Assembly (NCBI GenBank): GCA_963850525.1
Contig: CAWKLQ010000008.1
Location: 558,001-622,000, forward strand
DNA from: JAEMQF01 sp963850525
GTDB lineage: Bacteria > Pseudomonadota > Gammaproteobacteria > Burkholderiales > Burkholderiaceae_C
Length of the DNA: 64,000 nucleotides
Direction of reading: 5' to 3'
Shown in pieces: positions 17,132 through 25,790 of the stretch (position 1 is its first letter; each line of letters opens with the position of its first letter). Both the position numbers and the translations under genes were made by a program. Below the pieces are notes generated by a model. That model was not told the origin of the DNA, made no database searches, and saw only the letters and a list, made by a program, of their open reading frames with translations.

Positions 17132-17655
17132 GCCGCGCCGATTCGCGGTGGATTCGGGTGCAGCCGCGCCATGCTCAGCGAATCGACATAGGCGCCGTCG
17201 CGCAAGGCGAAGCCACGGTGCGTGCCTTCGATTTCGAAGCCGAACTTCTTGTACAGCGCGATCGCGCCATGGTTGTCGGTGTAGACGTTGAGCTCGATGC
17301 GCAGCGCGCCCGACCAGCGGTCCGCGTAGTCGCACATCGCCGCCATCAATGCCGTCGCCACGCCTTGGCGCTGCGCCTTGGGCGCGACTGATATGCCGAG
17401 CAGCAGCACGTGGCGACGCCGCAGCTGCGGACCCACCGGGTGCAGGCCTGCCGTGCCGACGACCTCGCCGTTCAACTCAGCGGCCAAGGCCAGGTCGGTC
17501 TTGCCGGGCGCCAGGTTTTCGGCCAGACGCGTGCGCCAGATTTCTTCATCGGTATAGGGCAGCTGCATCAGGCCTGGGTAGACCGCCGGATCGCCCATGA
17601 TGCGAGCGAAGGCGGCGGCGTCATTCGGTACCGCGCGACGGATCGTGATCGACAT
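17128..17655 (-). CDS. GNAT family N-acetyltransferase
   Basis: 175 residues with the acetyl-CoA pyrophosphate loop in SVAPKAQRQGVATAL (Q-x-x-G-x-A), the LYKKFGFEIEGTHRG end typical of RimJ/SpeG-like enzymes and a final substrate strand. The substrate is unknown; the GFEIEGTHRGFALRDG signature is common in enzymes acting on amino acids or small amines. It starts 58 bases after alaS and overlaps the secreted protein gene by 4 bases. Confidence 0.85.
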   Translation of the reverse strand: MSITIRRAVPNDAAAFARIMGDPAVYPGLMQLPYTDEEIWRTRLAENLAPGKTDLALAAELNGEVVGTAGLHPVGPQLRRRHVLLLGISVAPKAQRQGVATALMAAMCDYADRWSGALRIELNVYTDNHGAIALYKKFGFEIEGTHRGFALRDGAYVDSLSMARLHPNPPRIGAA

Positions 17656-17713
17656 GCTCGATAACCTCGTTGCTGCGGGAGCGATGCAAAGGCGCTGCCC
17701 GCGTCACCAACGT

Positions 17714-20362
17714 TCAGACGCGCTGCGCGACCCACGCGCGCACCGACGCCAACGCCGCACCCAGGTTGCCGGGTTCGGTGCCGCCGGCCATCGCCATGTC
17801 GGCCTTGCCGCCGCCCTTGCCGCCGACCTGTTGCGCAACGAAGTTCACCAGCTCGCCTGCCTTCACCTTGCTCGTGCAATCCGCTGTGACGCCCGCCGCC
17901 AGTTGCACGCGCCCGCCCTCGACCGTGGCGAGCACGATGACCGCACTCTTCAACTTGTCCTTGAGCTTATCGAGCGTTTCGCGCAAGGCTTTCGCATCGG
18001 CGCCGTCGAGTTGCGCGGCGAGCACCTTGAGCCCGCCCACATCCACGGCGGCGGCGAGCAGGTCGTCGCCGTGCGCCGAGGCGAGCTTGCCTTTGGCCGC
18101 GGCGAGTTCCTTCTCGAGGCTGCGCACCTGCTCGAGCACCTGGCTCACGCGCACAGGCACTTCGGCAGGGGCCGAGCGCAGGCTTGCCGCAACACCGCTG
18201 ACCATCGCTTCCAGCGATTGCACGTAGGCCAGCGCGTTCTCGCCGCTCACCGCTTCGACACGCCGCACTCCGGCAGCGACGCCGCTCTCGGCGACGATCT
18301 TGAACAAGCCGATGTCACCGCTGCGCGCGACGTGCGTGCCGCCGCACAGCTCGCGGCTGCTGCCGATCTCTAACACGCGCACCTCGTCGCCGTATTTCTC
18401 GCCGAACAGCATCATCGCGCCGGTTTTTTGCGCGTCGTCCATGCTCATGACGCGCGCCTGCGTCGCCGCGTTGGCGAGGACTTCGGCGTTGACGATGCGC
18501 TCGACTTTGGCGATCTGTTCCGGCGTGAGCGGCGCGTTGTGCGCAAAGTCGAAACGCGTGCGCTGCGGATTCACGAGCGAGCCCTTCTGCTGCACGTGCG
18601 CGCCCAGCACCTCGCGCAGCGCCTTGTGCATCAGGTGCGTGGCGCTGTGATTGCGCACCGTCTTGACGCGTTGCTCGGCGTCAACGCGCGCGACAAAGGT
18701 GTCGCCGACTTCGACTTCGCCTTCGACGATGCGCCCGGTGTGGCCGGCCACGCTCGCCTGCACCTTCACCGTGTCGTCGATCAGCACGCGGGAACGCGCA
18801 TTGCGCAACTCGCCCGTGTCTCCCACCTGGCCGCCGCTCTCGGCGTAAAACGGCGTGTGGTCGAGCACGATCACGACGTCGTCACCGGCGCGCGCGCGCG
18901 CCACCGGGGTGCCGTCGATGTAGATCGCGGTGATCTTGCTGTGCTCGCACACCAGGTGCTCGTAGCCGTGGAAGGTCGTCGCGACACCGTCGTACTCCAG
19001 GCCCTGCGCCATCTTGAACTTGCCCGCGGCGCGCGCTTGGTCGCGCTGCCGGTTCATGGCGACGTCAAAGCCGGCGGAATCGACTTTCACGCCGCGCTCG
19101 CGGCACACGTCGGCGGTCAGGTCCAGCGGGAAGCCGTAGGTGTCGTGCAGCTTGAACGCCAGGTCGCCGGCGATCGTCTGGGCTCCGCCTGCCAGCGCTG
19201 CCTCGAGAATCTCCATGCCATTGGCAATCGTCTGGAAGAAGCGCTCTTCTTCCTGCTTCAGCACTTCGGTGATGCGCGCCCGTTCGCGGCGCAGCTCCGG
19301 ATATGCCTCGCCCATCTCGGCGGCGAGCGGCGCGACGAGCGTGTAGAAGAATGGCCTTCGTGCACCGAGCTTGTAGCCATGGCGGATGGCGCGGCGCGCG
19401 ATGCGGCGCAGCACGTAGCCGCGCCCTTCGTTGCCCGGGATCACGCCGTCGGCGACGGTGAACGTGCAGGCGCGGATGTGATCCGCGATGACTTTCAGCG
19501 ACGGTGCGTCTTTGTCGCAGCCGGAAGCGCCGGACGCAGCGCCAGCGGCGCCCGCCGCATCGACCGCCGCTTTCGCTGCGGCAAGCAAGGTGACGAAGGT
19601 GTCGATCTCGTAGTTGGAGTGCACATGTTGCAGCACCGCAGTCAAGCGCTCCAGCCCCATGCCGGTGTCCACGCTCGGCTTGGGCAGCTTGTGCATGACT
19701 CCCGCGTCATCGCGGTTGAACTGCATGAACACGTTGTTCCAGATTTCAATGTAGCGGTCGCCGTCCTCTTCCGGCGATCCCGGCGGGCCGCCCGCAATCT
19801 CGGGGCCGTGGTCGTAGAAGATTTCGGTGCACGGCCCGCACGGCCCGGTGTCGCCCATCATCCAAAAGTTGTCGGACGCGTAGCGCGCGCCCTTGTTGTC
19901 GCCGATGCGAACGATGCGCGCTGCGGGCACGCCGATCGTCTTGTTCCAGATCTCGTAGGCCTCGTCGTCTTCGGCGTAAACCGTGACCCAGAGTTTGTCG
20001 GCGGGCAGCTTGTAGACCTTCGTCAACAGCTCCCACGCGTACTCGATCGCGTCCTGCTTGAAATAGTCGCCGAAGGAAAAGTTGCCGAGCATCTCGAAGA
20101 AGGTGTGATGCCGCGCCGTGTAGCCCACGTTCTCCAGGTCGTTGTGCTTGCCCCCGGCGCGAATGCATTTTTGCGACGTCACCGCGCGGTTGTAAGAGCG
20201 CTTGTCGAAGCCGAGGAAAACGTCCTTGAACTGGTTCATTCCGGCGTTCGTGAACAGCAGCGTCGGGTCGTCGCCCGGGATCACCGGGCTCGACGCGACG
20301 ATCGTGTGCCCCTTGGCTTCGAAGAACTTCAGGAACTGGCTGCGGATCTCGGCGGCTTTCAT
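17714..20362 (-). CDS. alaS: Alanyl-tRNA synthetase
   Basis: Charges tRNA-Ala. The 882-residue protein starts at MKAAEIRSQFLKFFEAKGH. Domains in order: class II catalytic core (motif 2 around ENVGYTARHHTFFEMLGNFS), tRNA-binding helical part, editing domain with HSATHLMH and CGGTH zinc ligands, and the C-terminal C-Ala part. A small Ala/Gly insertion (AAGAAGAASGASG) lies between aminoacylation and recognition regions. An upstream extension to 20503 has no start signal. Two genes follow on the same strand. Confidence 0.97.
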   Translation of the reverse strand: MKAAEIRSQFLKFFEAKGHTIVASSPVIPGDDPTLLFTNAGMNQFKDVFLGFDKRSYNRAVTSQKCIRAGGKHNDLENVGYTARHHTFFEMLGNFSFGDYFKQDAIEYAWELLTKVYKLPADKLWVTVYAEDDEAYEIWNKTIGVPAARIVRIGDNKGARYASDNFWMMGDTGPCGPCTEIFYDHGPEIAGGPPGSPEEDGDRYIEIWNNVFMQFNRDDAGVMHKLPKPSVDTGMGLERLTAVLQHVHSNYEIDTFVTLLAAAKAAVDAAGAAGAASGASGCDKDAPSLKVIADHIRACTFTVADGVIPGNEGRGYVLRRIARRAIRHGYKLGARRPFFYTLVAPLAAEMGEAYPELRRERARITEVLKQEEERFFQTIANGMEILEAALAGGAQTIAGDLAFKLHDTYGFPLDLTADVCRERGVKVDSAGFDVAMNRQRDQARAAGKFKMAQGLEYDGVATTFHGYEHLVCEHSKITAIYIDGTPVARARAGDDVVIVLDHTPFYAESGGQVGDTGELRNARSRVLIDDTVKVQASVAGHTGRIVEGEVEVGDTFVARVDAEQRVKTVRNHSATHLMHKALREVLGAHVQQKGSLVNPQRTRFDFAHNAPLTPEQIAKVERIVNAEVLANAATQARVMSMDDAQKTGAMMLFGEKYGDEVRVLEIGSSRELCGGTHVARSGDIGLFKIVAESGVAAGVRRVEAVSGENALAYVQSLEAMVSGVAASLRSAPAEVPVRVSQVLEQVRSLEKELAAAKGKLASAHGDDLLAAAVDVGGLKVLAAQLDGADAKALRETLDKLKDKLKSAVIVLATVEGGRVQLAAGVTADCTSKVKAGELVNFVAQQVGGKGGGKADMAMAGGTEPGNLGAALASVRAWVAQRV

Positions 20363-20452
20363 GCGGGTGCGCTTTCGCTCGCTCACATTCAACCGGTACC
20401 CCTTGCGAAGGCGCGCGAATGCTTGCTGTGGACGGGATTTACGAGGGGATCG

Positions 20453-20458
20453 ATTATA
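20453..20458 (-). promoter_or_regulatory. Candidate -10 box (TATAAT) for alaS
   Basis: A perfect TATAAT on the minus strand about 90 bases before the alaS start, in the 224-base gap shared with the divergent aldehyde dehydrogenase gene. No good -35 hexamer is seen at the usual distance. Confidence 0.4.
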
Positions 20459-20586
20459 GGTTGGCGCCCTCTGTCGCCTCGGGCGATTGCCCCGCAGTGC
20501 CACCCGCGCAAGCCTGCCGACTTATGATTCGCCGCTTCAGTTGCCCTTCGTCGGCGTCAATCGCCGGCCCTGCCGGAAGCCACACC

Positions 20587-22065
20587 ATGGACATGAAAAC
20601 CTCACCGCTCGCCACGCTCAACGACGCCGCCCTGCTCAAGACCGACGCACTGATCGACGGGCAATGGGTCGCCGCCGCGTCACGCTTCGCCGTCAACGAC
20701 CCGGCGACAGGCCTGCGCCTGGCCGACGTCGCCAACCTCGGGCCGACGCAGACACAAACCGCGCTCGCCGCAGCGAACAAGGCGTGGCCGGCGTGGCGCG
20801 CCAAGACCGCCAAAGAGCGCGGCGCGATCCTGATGAAGTGGTTCCACCTGCTGCATCAGCACGCCGACGACCTGGCACGCATCATGACGGCCGAGCAGGG
20901 CAAGCCGCTCGCCGAAGCGAAAGGCGAGGTGAGCTACGCGGCAAGTTTCATCGAGTGGTTTGCCGAAGAGGCAAAACGCATCTACGGCGAAACCATTCCC
21001 ACCACCGACAACAACAAGCGCTACCTCGTCATCAAACAGGCGATGGGCGTGTGCGCGGCGATCACGCCGTGGAATTTTCCGATCGCGATGATCACGCGCA
21101 AGGTCGCTCCTGCGCTCGCCGCCGGTTGCACCGTCGTCATCAAACCGGCAGAGCAGACACCGCTGTCCGCGCTCGCCGTCGCCGAACTCGCGCAACGCGC
21201 CGGCATGCCTGCCGGGGTGCTGAACGTCATCACCGCGGATGCGGAAAACTCGATCGCCGTGGGCAAGGTGCTGTGCGCGAGCGACATCGTGCGCCACCTG
21301 TCGTTCACCGGCTCCACCGAAGTCGGGCGCATCCTGAGCGCGCAGTGCGCGCCGACGATCAAGAAGCTGAGCCTGGAGCTCGGTGGCAACGCGCCTTTCA
21401 TCGTCTTCGACGACGCCGACATCGACAGCGCGATCGAGGGCGCGATGATCAGCAAATACCGCAACGCCGGCCAGACCTGCGTTTGCGCGAACCGCTTCTA
21501 TGTGCAAGAGGGCGTGTACGACGCCTTCGTCGAAAAACTGAGCCAAAGAGCCAAGACCATCAAGGTCGGCAACGGCTTCGAGGCCGGCGTCAACCAGGGG
21601 CCGATGATCGACGACCAGGCGATCGGGAAGATCGAGCGCCACGTCGCCGACGCGCTCGCCAAGGGGGCCAAAGTGCTGACCGGCGGCAAGAAGCAAGGCG
21701 CGCGCTTTTACGAGCCGACCGTGTTGTCCGGCGCGACGAGCGAGATGCTGTGCGCGCGCGAAGAAACCTTCGGCCCGGTCGCCCCCGTGTTCAAGTTCAA
21801 GACCGAGGCCGAGGTCGTGGCACTGGCCAACGCCACCGAGTTCGGCCTGGCAAGCTACTTCTACAGCCGCGACATCGGGCGCATCTTCCGCGTCGGCGAA
21901 GCGCTCGAATACGGCATGGTCGGCGTCAACACCGGCTTGATCTCGACCGCCGAGGTGCCGTTCGGTGGCGTCAAGCAGTCGGGCCTCGGCCGCGAAGGCG
22001 CGCACCAGGGGATCGACGACTACGTGGAGATCAAGTACCTGTGCATCGGCGACGTCCTGAAGTGA
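20587..22065 (+). CDS. gabD: NAD(P)-dependent succinate-semialdehyde dehydrogenase
   Basis: 492 residues; ATG 20587 follows CCGGAAG. It oxidises succinate semialdehyde to succinate at the end of the GABA shunt, or a related aldehyde. Motifs are the ITPWNFPIAMITRK cofactor site, FTGSTEVG, the general base in LELGGNAPF and the catalytic Cys in NAGQTCVCANR. The CVCANR pair with a neighbouring Cys is typical of GabD-like enzymes. No gabT or gabP is nearby. The stop overlaps the next gene by 4 bases. Confidence 0.9.
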   Translation: MDMKTSPLATLNDAALLKTDALIDGQWVAAASRFAVNDPATGLRLADVANLGPTQTQTALAAANKAWPAWRAKTAKERGAILMKWFHLLHQHADDLARIMTAEQGKPLAEAKGEVSYAASFIEWFAEEAKRIYGETIPTTDNNKRYLVIKQAMGVCAAITPWNFPIAMITRKVAPALAAGCTVVIKPAEQTPLSALAVAELAQRAGMPAGVLNVITADAENSIAVGKVLCASDIVRHLSFTGSTEVGRILSAQCAPTIKKLSLELGGNAPFIVFDDADIDSAIEGAMISKYRNAGQTCVCANRFYVQEGVYDAFVEKLSQRAKTIKVGNGFEAGVNQGPMIDDQAIGKIERHVADALAKGAKVLTGGKKQGARFYEPTVLSGATSEMLCAREETFGPVAPVFKFKTEAEVVALANATEFGLASYFYSRDIGRIFRVGEALEYGMVGVNTGLISTAEVPFGGVKQSGLGREGAHQGIDDYVEIKYLCIGDVLK

Positions 22066-23120
22066 CGTTCACCACGATCTGCAAGCGCGGCGTTGCCGCG
22101 CTGCTGCTGACCGGCCTCTGCACCTTGGCGCACGCCGCGGGCTGGACGGCCAAGCTGGCCAACGGCCAGGAACTCAACATCGTGGAAGGCGCCACCGCGA
22201 CAACCAGCGGCTATTTCCTCGAGCGGCGCTTTGGTGCGGGAATTCGCGACCCACAGTTCGGCAGCGGCGGGCGCAGCTTCTTCACGATGGGCAGCGACAA
22301 CAGCCCACCGGCCACCGTGCAGGTCGACGCTGCCGGGCGCATCCTCGTCAGCGGCAGCACGGAGGCGAGCAACGGCCGCAGCGCCGCGGTCGTGTTGCGC
22401 TTTCTGCCGAGCGGCCAGGTCGACCCGGGCTGGGGCCAGCAGGGCCGCAGCGTCATCGAGGCGCCACGCGGCAACGCCGCGGCGGCCGACACGCTGGCTC
22501 TGGCCGACGGGCAGGTGCTGATCATCGGCACTGTCGACGACGAACAGAACGAGCGCGCGGCGCTCTGGCGCCTCACCGCAGGCGGCCAGCTCGACGCGGC
22601 CTTCGGCAACGCCGGCCTGATGCTCGCCGCGGCGCTGCCGCAGTCGCAAGGCGTGTCGCTTCAGCAAAGCGCAGACGGCACGCTGCACATCGCGCTGCAG
22701 GTCGGGCGCGGCGACAAGACCTGGCTCGAAGTGCATCGCTGGCTGGCAGACGCACCACGCCCGGTGCGCGTGGCACGCCAGGAGTTCCCCGAGGAATGGG
22801 TGGGCCCGCCGGTGCTGGAGCAGCGCGGTCAGGCCTGGGTCTGGACCGACGCGTCGCAGCCCTTGACGCCGCCGCTGCAACTCGTGGCCGCGGCGGGCGA
22901 GTCGGTGTGGGCGGCGCCGACAAGCGCAGCTGCCACGGCCACGCGCGGCGAGGCTGCGCCGATTGCCGGCCACGCTGCGGTGAACCCGTTCAATCAGGCT
23001 GCGGGAGCGGACCCGGAGTCCGCCCCGGTCACCCTCGACGACCTGGCGTGGCCGGGTCTGCTGCTCACGCTTCTGGCGTTGCTGGCTGCAGCATTCTGGT
23101 GGTGGTGGCGGCGCGGCTGA
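22062..23120 (+). CDS. Secreted, membrane-anchored delta-60 repeat protein
   Basis: 352 residues from GTG 22062, which overlaps the gabD stop (GTGA). A signal peptide ends near LAHAAG. The mature part has repeats of the form LRFLPSGQVDPGWGQQG and WRLTAGGQLDAAFGNAG, which match the delta-60 repeat (beta-propeller-like) pattern. After a Pro/Ala linker a hydrophobic helix (about 328-347) ends in WWWWRRG, a C-terminal anchor with a positive stop. The active part is therefore likely periplasmic. Function is unknown. Confidence 0.75.
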   Translation: MTFTTICKRGVAALLLTGLCTLAHAAGWTAKLANGQELNIVEGATATTSGYFLERRFGAGIRDPQFGSGGRSFFTMGSDNSPPATVQVDAAGRILVSGSTEASNGRSAAVVLRFLPSGQVDPGWGQQGRSVIEAPRGNAAAADTLALADGQVLIIGTVDDEQNERAALWRLTAGGQLDAAFGNAGLMLAAALPQSQGVSLQQSADGTLHIALQVGRGDKTWLEVHRWLADAPRPVRVARQEFPEEWVGPPVLEQRGQAWVWTDASQPLTPPLQLVAAAGESVWAAPTSAAATATRGEAAPIAGHAAVNPFNQAAGADPESAPVTLDDLAWPGLLLTLLALLAAAFWWWWRRG

Positions 23121-23148
23121 GGCGCGACCGAGACAGGCATCGAGCGGG

Positions 23149-23222
23149 TGGAGCGGGTGAGGGGAATCGAACCCCTGTATGAAGCTTGGGAAGCTGCCGT
23201 TCTACCATTGAACTACACCCGC
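23149..23222 (-). tRNA. tRNA-Gly (CCC anticodon), CCA encoded
   Basis: The 74-base minus-strand sequence folds as a cloverleaf: acceptor GCGGGTG with CACCCGC, D arm GTTC-AATGGTA-GAAC, anticodon loop TTCCCAA and T loop TTCGATT. Discriminator T followed by CCA is encoded. The anticodon stem GCAGC/GCTTC has one C-T mismatch at the second pair. A TAGAAT (complement of 23236-23241) just upstream could be its -10 box. Confidence 0.93.
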
Positions 23223-23270
23223 AGTTCACCGCTGAATTCTAGCGTGGGCCGCTTGGGTGCACGACGCGAC

Positions 23271-24176
23271 TCAACGCCGTCCCGCGCCAACCAACATCTC
23301 GCACGGGCCGACGAAGCCGGCCCCGGGCGTCTCGAAGCGCGCCAGCGTCTCTTCGATCTCGCGCCAAGTGTCGGCGCGCTCGGCGTCGCTCATGCTCGCC
23401 ATCATCTGGTGCAGTGCACCGAAGGATTCGCGTTCGAAGCGCACGCACTCGGCCGCCGTGGCGAGCCGCACCGGCGAATCCACCTTGCGCACTTCGACGT
23501 CACGGAAGCCGGCCTGCTCCAGCGTGTTCGACAGCACGCCCTGCGCGCCCAGCGAGAACGGCCCCGGTTGGCCGGGCAGCGGCGGGGGCAGCTGCGCGCG
23601 ACGCCGGATGATGCCCACTGGCAAGGCGAAGAATGGATTGCGCTCGGGCGTGGAGTACACCACGGCCGCGAACCGCCCACCGGGCCGCAGCGCCTGCCGA
23701 ATCCCTGCGAGAGCGCGCTGCTGGTCAGGGAAGTAGATGAGGCCGACGCGCGAGATCGCGGCATCGAAAGACTCGGGGGGCAAGAGGTCGTGGCGTTCGC
23801 CATCGAGCTCGCGGGTGTCGACGTTGCGCAGGCCAGCGCGATCCGCGGCCGCTTTCGCATAGCCGAGGATGGTGGGCGAGATGTCGGTGGCCAGCACGTG
23901 CCCGGCAGTGCCGGCGCGCTGCGCCGCCAGCAGGGTCTGTTCGCCAGCGCCCGCGGCGACGTCAAGCACCCGCGAGCCCGGACCGACATGGGCCATCTCG
24001 AGCATGGCCTGCGTCGCCGCGCCCAGCCAGTCGGACAGCAGGGGAGCCCAGCGATCCCACGCCTGCGCCGCACTCTCCCATTGGGCGCGGGTGGTCTGGC
24101 GGAACTTGTCCGCATCGAAGGCGGCCGGGGCGGCGGAACGAGGCAGGGTTTCGGAACGGGACTGGGATTCGGTCAT
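23271..24176 (-). CDS. Class I SAM-dependent methyltransferase (UbiE-like)
   Basis: 301 residues. After a flexible N-terminus comes WESAAQAWDRWAPLL, then motif I VLDVAAGAGEQTLLAA, the acidic ATDISP of motif II and FDAAISRVGLIYFPD of motif IV. It resembles UbiE/arsenite-methyltransferase-like enzymes on small molecules; no substrate can be named. It diverges from an HxlR-type regulator gene 126 bases away, which is the likely controller. Confidence 0.85.
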   Translation of the reverse strand: MTESQSRSETLPRSAAPAAFDADKFRQTTRAQWESAAQAWDRWAPLLSDWLGAATQAMLEMAHVGPGSRVLDVAAGAGEQTLLAAQRAGTAGHVLATDISPTILGYAKAAADRAGLRNVDTRELDGERHDLLPPESFDAAISRVGLIYFPDQQRALAGIRQALRPGGRFAAVVYSTPERNPFFALPVGIIRRRAQLPPPLPGQPGPFSLGAQGVLSNTLEQAGFRDVEVRKVDSPVRLATAAECVRFERESFGALHQMMASMSDAERADTWREIEETLARFETPGAGFVGPCEMLVGAGRR

Positions 24177-24252
24177 GGTGAGACTCCTTCAAATGATCGG
24201 CGCGACGTGCACCCATGGCCGCAGGTTAGGCTTTACCGCCGGGCCCCTCAAG

Positions 24253-24265
24253 TCCAGAATCTGGA
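24253..24265. promoter_or_regulatory. 13-base palindrome between methyltransferase and HxlR gene
   Basis: TCCAGAATCTGGA is a perfect palindrome around a central A. It sits 37 bases before the HxlR start and 77 before the methyltransferase start. HxlR-family regulators bind short dyads in such divergent gaps, so this is a candidate operator. Confidence 0.4.
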
Positions 24266-24302
24266 GTTCGGCGCTTGGCCGCACACCGCTGGGCTCGCCT
24301 TC

Positions 24303-24986
24303 ATGATCGACTACATGCAGTTCTGCACGGTGGCCCGCGGGGCCGAGGTGCTGGGTGAGTTGTGGACGCCGTTGGTGGTGCGCGAGCTGCTCTGCGGAAG
24401 CCGCCGCTTCAACGACATTCATCGCGGCGTTCCGCGGATGTCGGCCACACTGCTGACGCAGCGCCTGCGCAAGCTGGAGGCGATCGGCGTGCTCGAGCGC
24501 CGGCGCGTCGAGCGCAGTTGGCAATACCACCTCACCCCGGCCGGCGAGGAATTGCGGCCCATCGTGGAGGGCATCGGCCACTGGGGCGCGCGCTGGATCG
24601 GCAGCCGCCTGCAGCCCGAGCAGCTCGACGCAGGCTTTCTCATGTGGGACATCCGCCGCTTCGTCCAGCTCGAGTCCTTCCCCGCGGGTTGCCGCACGGT
24701 GGTGCATTTCCAGTTCCGCGATGCGCCGACGGCGGAGCGTCTGTGGTGGCTGGTCGTCGAGAGCGGGACCGCCGATCTCTGCCGCGACGACCCGGGCCAC
24801 GATGTCGACGTCGTCGTCGAATCCACCGTGCGCGCCCTCACCGAAATCTGGACCGGCGACACCGATCCCGCGAAGGAGTTTCGCTCCGGTTCCCTGGCCG
24901 TACAGGGCGCAGGTTGGCAGGGGGAGCGCCTGTGGCGCTGGCTGGGGCGCAGCATGTTCGCGCCGACGCGGATGGCACGGGCCTGA
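24303..24986 (+). CDS. HxlR family transcriptional regulator with SCP2-like tail
   Basis: 227 residues. The N-terminal winged helix (about 1-100) follows HxlR closely: MQFCTVARGAEVLGELWTPLVVRELLCGSRRFNDI, then PRMSATLLTQRLRKLEAIGVLER and the YHLTPAGEEL wing. The C-terminal half (about 120-220) resembles the sterol-carrier-like ligand domain often fused to this class. It probably controls itself and the divergent methyltransferase. The start is the first ATG of the conserved part; no strong ribosome site is seen. Confidence 0.85.
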   Translation: MIDYMQFCTVARGAEVLGELWTPLVVRELLCGSRRFNDIHRGVPRMSATLLTQRLRKLEAIGVLERRRVERSWQYHLTPAGEELRPIVEGIGHWGARWIGSRLQPEQLDAGFLMWDIRRFVQLESFPAGCRTVVHFQFRDAPTAERLWWLVVESGTADLCRDDPGHDVDVVVESTVRALTEIWTGDTDPAKEFRSGSLAVQGAGWQGERLWRWLGRSMFAPTRMARA

Positions 24987-25081
24987 CGATCACCGTGGCG
25001 GGCCGGCGTGCTTCTATCGCCCAGGCGAGATCAATCTCGATTCATGCTGCAATCGGCACCAGACAAGTTCTCGCGTCCACC

Positions 25082-25780
25082 ATGTCAGCCCCCGAACCCT
25101 CCCCTTCCCTCACTGCGCACCCGCCGATTCGCAGCTTCGTCCTGCGCGCGGGTCGCATGGGCCCGGGCCAGACGCGCGCGCTGCAGACGCTCGGGCCCCG
25201 CTTCATCTTGCCCTTCAGCGCCACCCCTTGCGAGTTCGACGCCGCGTTCGGCCGCAGCGCGCCGCGGATTCTGGAGATCGGCTTCGGCATGGGCGACGCG
25301 ACGGCGGTTATCGCGCAGGCGCTGCCGGGCACCGACTTCGTCGGCGTCGAAGTGCATCCGCCGGGCGTGGGCGCGTTGCTCAAGCGCATCGGTGAACTCG
25401 CCCTGACGAACTTGCGCCTCGTGCAACACGACGCCGTCGAGGTGTTGCGCGACATGGTCGCGCCCGAATCACTGGCGGGAGTTCACGTGTTCTTCCCCGA
25501 CCCGTGGCACAAGAAAAAGCACAACAAGCGGCGCCTGATCCAGGCCGAGTTCGTGACGCTGCTCGCGAGCCGGCTGCGCACCGGCGGCCGCCTGCATTGC
25601 GCAACCGACTGGCAACCCTATGCCGAGCAGATGCTGCAAGTGCTCTGCGCCGAGTCGGCGCTGCGCAATACCGCGCCAGGCTTTGCGCCACGCCCCGACT
25701 ACCGGCCACTCACCAAGTTCGAGAACCGCGGCCTGAAGCTCGGCCACGGCGTGTGGGACTTGGTCTTCGAGAAGCGTTGA
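25082..25780 (+). CDS. trmB: tRNA (guanine-N7-)-methyltransferase
   Basis: Methylates G46 of tRNA variable loops. 232 residues with RSFVLRAGRMGPGQTRAL at the N-terminus, SAM motif LEIGFGMGDAT, GVEVHPPGVG, the signature FPDPWHKKKHNKRRL and the C-terminal TKFENRGLKLGH. Full length. It converges on uppP with 10 bases between stops. Confidence 0.96.
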   Translation: MSAPEPSPSLTAHPPIRSFVLRAGRMGPGQTRALQTLGPRFILPFSATPCEFDAAFGRSAPRILEIGFGMGDATAVIAQALPGTDFVGVEVHPPGVGALLKRIGELALTNLRLVQHDAVEVLRDMVAPESLAGVHVFFPDPWHKKKHNKRRLIQAEFVTLLASRLRTGGRLHCATDWQPYAEQMLQVLCAESALRNTAPGFAPRPDYRPLTKFENRGLKLGHGVWDLVFEKR

Positions 25781-25790
25781 GCCGCGCCGC

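Noticed and set aside
18428..20527. 699-codon frame on the plus strand across alaS
   Set aside because: Opposite to the complete alaS gene; composition of a shadow frame and no domain.
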